Origin: RGIG8306 sp964426655
Lineage (GTDB): Bacteria > Bacillota > Clostridia > Lachnospirales > Lachnospiraceae
Length of the DNA: 64,000 nucleotides
Direction: 5' to 3'
Assembly: GCA_964426655.1 (NCBI GenBank)
Contig: CAYRQT010000002.1
Coordinates: forward strand, 62,001-126,000
Part shown: positions 62,972 to 64,000 of the stretch, one piece after another
Layout of the letters: the number at the start of each line of letters is the position of its first letter
How positions within the stretch are numbered: position 1 is the stretch's first letter
Notes under the pieces: model-generated
What the model saw: the letters and a program-made list of their open reading frames with translations, nothing else
Database searches by the model: none
What the model was told of the DNA's origin: nothing
Made by a program: the position numbers and the translations under genes

Positions 62972-63941
62972 AATTCTTCCTTAATAAAAAAATAAAAGCA
63001 GGGCCTCCGGCAATGGCCATCAATATGGAGGGATCTATTTCATAGGGATAGGCCAGCATGCGGCCCAATGTGTCTGCGGTCAGGAAAACAAGAGCACCGA
63101 GTAAAGCGCTGAAGGGGAGCAGATGCCTGTGTCGGGGTCCCACACATAGCCGGGCCATGTGTGGGACGATCAGACCCAGAAAACTCACATTGCCGATGAG
63201 CGCTGTAAAAGCGGAAGCCGCCAATACGCCGCACAGGGCCGTGATAAAGCGATAAGAACGAATGGGAAGCCCCAGACTGTGAATCAATTTATCTGACAGA
63301 GTCAACAGATCTATGCGTTGGGCAAAGAGGCAGCAAAATAAAGTGAGCATTGAGCAGGCTATCAGAAGCACCCGAACATTGCTCCAGGTCTGTAAATTTG
63401 TCGAGGCACTTAACAGGGCCGATGCCCCTCCATAGCTGCTGCCACTAAGGGCCTGGAACAGCTGATAAAGACCCGTAAAAAAGGCATTGACTGCCATGCC
63501 CAGAAGAATAAGGGTTGCCGGTCCGGATGGCATTAGGGCAGCAAAACTATATACCAGCAAAAAAGCAAGTGAACCACCCAGAAAAGCAAACATGGGTGTC
63601 AGGTAAGCAAAAGAAGGAAAAACAGCAGTTAGTAATGCTGCGGCAAAGGCGGCACCGGAAGTGACGCCCATAATACCCGGATCGGCAAGAGGGTTGCGCA
63701 ACACGGCCTGCAGTAAAACGCCGGCAACGGATAGGAGCATTCCTCCGAGGATGGCTGCAAAGACTCGGGGAAATCGTAGATTCCAGATGATTTGCACATC
63801 TCTGGAAGACTCCAGAAACAGGCCCTTTAATAGGGCTGCTAGAGAAAGAGAGATGCCCCCAGTCTGGATGGAAATCCAGAAAACAACCAGTAAAAGAAAA
63901 ATAACGAGCGTATATTTGGCTGCAAGGTAAGTGGATTTCAT
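62952..63941 (-). CDS. FecCD-family ABC transporter permease
   Basis: 329-aa membrane protein with about ten helices. FecCD motifs: NLRFPRVFAAILGGMLLSVAG, LRNPLADPGIMGVTSGAAFA, and GNVSFLGLIVPHMARL near the C terminus. Imports iron-siderophore, haem or cobalamin with the downstream ATPase. ATG 63941 is preferred because GGAG lies six bases upstream; ATG 63953 lies inside the previous gene and lacks an RBS. Confidence 0.92.
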   Translation of the reverse strand: MKSTYLAAKYTLVIFLLLVVFWISIQTGGISLSLAALLKGLFLESSRDVQIIWNLRFPRVFAAILGGMLLSVAGVLLQAVLRNPLADPGIMGVTSGAAFAAALLTAVFPSFAYLTPMFAFLGGSLAFLLVYSFAALMPSGPATLILLGMAVNAFFTGLYQLFQALSGSSYGGASALLSASTNLQTWSNVRVLLIACSMLTLFCCLFAQRIDLLTLSDKLIHSLGLPIRSYRFITALCGVLAASAFTALIGNVSFLGLIVPHMARLCVGPRHRHLLPFSALLGALVFLTADTLGRMLAYPYEIDPSILMAIAGGPAFIFLLRKNYGHHRK

Positions 63942-63942
63942 G

Positions 63943-64000
63943 TTATTCTCCATACAAAAGAGGTTGCAGATAGTCCAATGCCTCTGTCCAGTTCAGGGAA
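63943..64000 (-). CDS. C-terminus of an upstream gene, likely the substrate-binding protein (partial)
   Basis: Reading from the window edge, 18 codons end ...LNWTEALDYLQPLLYGE and stop one base before the permease ATG. A solute-binding protein is normal at this place in FecCD operons; the fragment is too short to prove it. Confidence 0.55.
   Translation of the reverse strand, partial: SLNWTEALDYLQPLLYGE

Overview
The window looks like one scaffold piece of a low-to-mid GC Gram-positive anaerobe of the class Clostridia, most likely a Lachnospiraceae member. The reasons are a T-box leader on valS, archaeal/eukaryotic-type dimeric glycyl-tRNA synthetase, pyruvate phosphate dikinase, the ireB-ruvX-DUF1292-RNase J block, and a pair of large uncharacterised proteins resembling the DUF5717/DUF5716 families of Lachnospiraceae. 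This assignment is inference; no rRNA is present. There are no phage, transposon, CRISPR or tRNA genes. The sequence is a draft: five N runs all lie inside genes, and two further frame breaks look like single-base indels.

Layout. 1-2767: a heterodimeric multidrug-type ABC exporter (one degenerate and one canonical ATPase), convergent with a YigZ-family gene. 3.5-6.2 kb: class A penicillin-binding protein. 6.3-8.8 kb (-): a four-module sulfur enzyme (CoA-disulfide/persulfide reductase, rhodanese, TusA, DsrE). 9.0-15.6 kb: a six-gene operon with two ABC transporters, a YtrA-type GntR repressor and a membrane protein, preceded by a promoter with a palindromic operator. 15.7-20.7 kb: a Gld-like ABC system (ATPase, permease, GldG-like, DUF4340). 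20.9-22.8 kb: YbaK-type deacylase (-) and rarA. 22.8-28.5 kb: a three-gene uncharacterised operon with its own promoter. 28.5-31.5 kb: T-box and valS. 31.5-36.0 kb: a PhoP/PhoR-like two-component system preceded by three 11-bp direct repeats, then two G3E (COG0523) GTPases, one with a His/Cys-rich linker and one fused to a DUF1980-like domain.

36-41 kb: a HAD phosphatase (-), then prmA-rsmE-cysteine desulfurase-thiI (ribosome/tRNA modification and sulfur trafficking). 41.0 kb (-): an HPr-like protein without the phospho-histidine loop. 41.4-48.1 kb: mtaB, ireB, ruvX, DUF1292, RNase J, a short MltG-like protein, trmR and a U32/TrhP-type gene; much of this is the same neighbourhood as the B. 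subtilis yrzL-yrrK-yrzB-yrrL-yrrM-yrrN-yrrO region, and three genes (mtaB, trmR, trhP) act on tRNA. 48.2-56.0 kb: YdcF, M16C peptidase, era, recO, a lipoprotein, glyS and a small membrane protein. 56.1-60.5 kb: DUF4250 (-), ppdK (codon use of a highly expressed gene), and glycerol dehydrogenase. 60.6-64.0 kb (-): a FecCD-type uptake operon ending in two cell-surface proteins.

The most promising unexplained items are the 1195-aa/417-aa/267-aa operon (22.8-28.5 kb), the GTPase-DUF1980 fusion, the His15-less HPr-like protein, the MltG-like protein without catalytic domain, and the regulatory DNA at 8.93-9.02 kb and 31.48-31.59 kb. No search could be run; family names come from recalled motifs.
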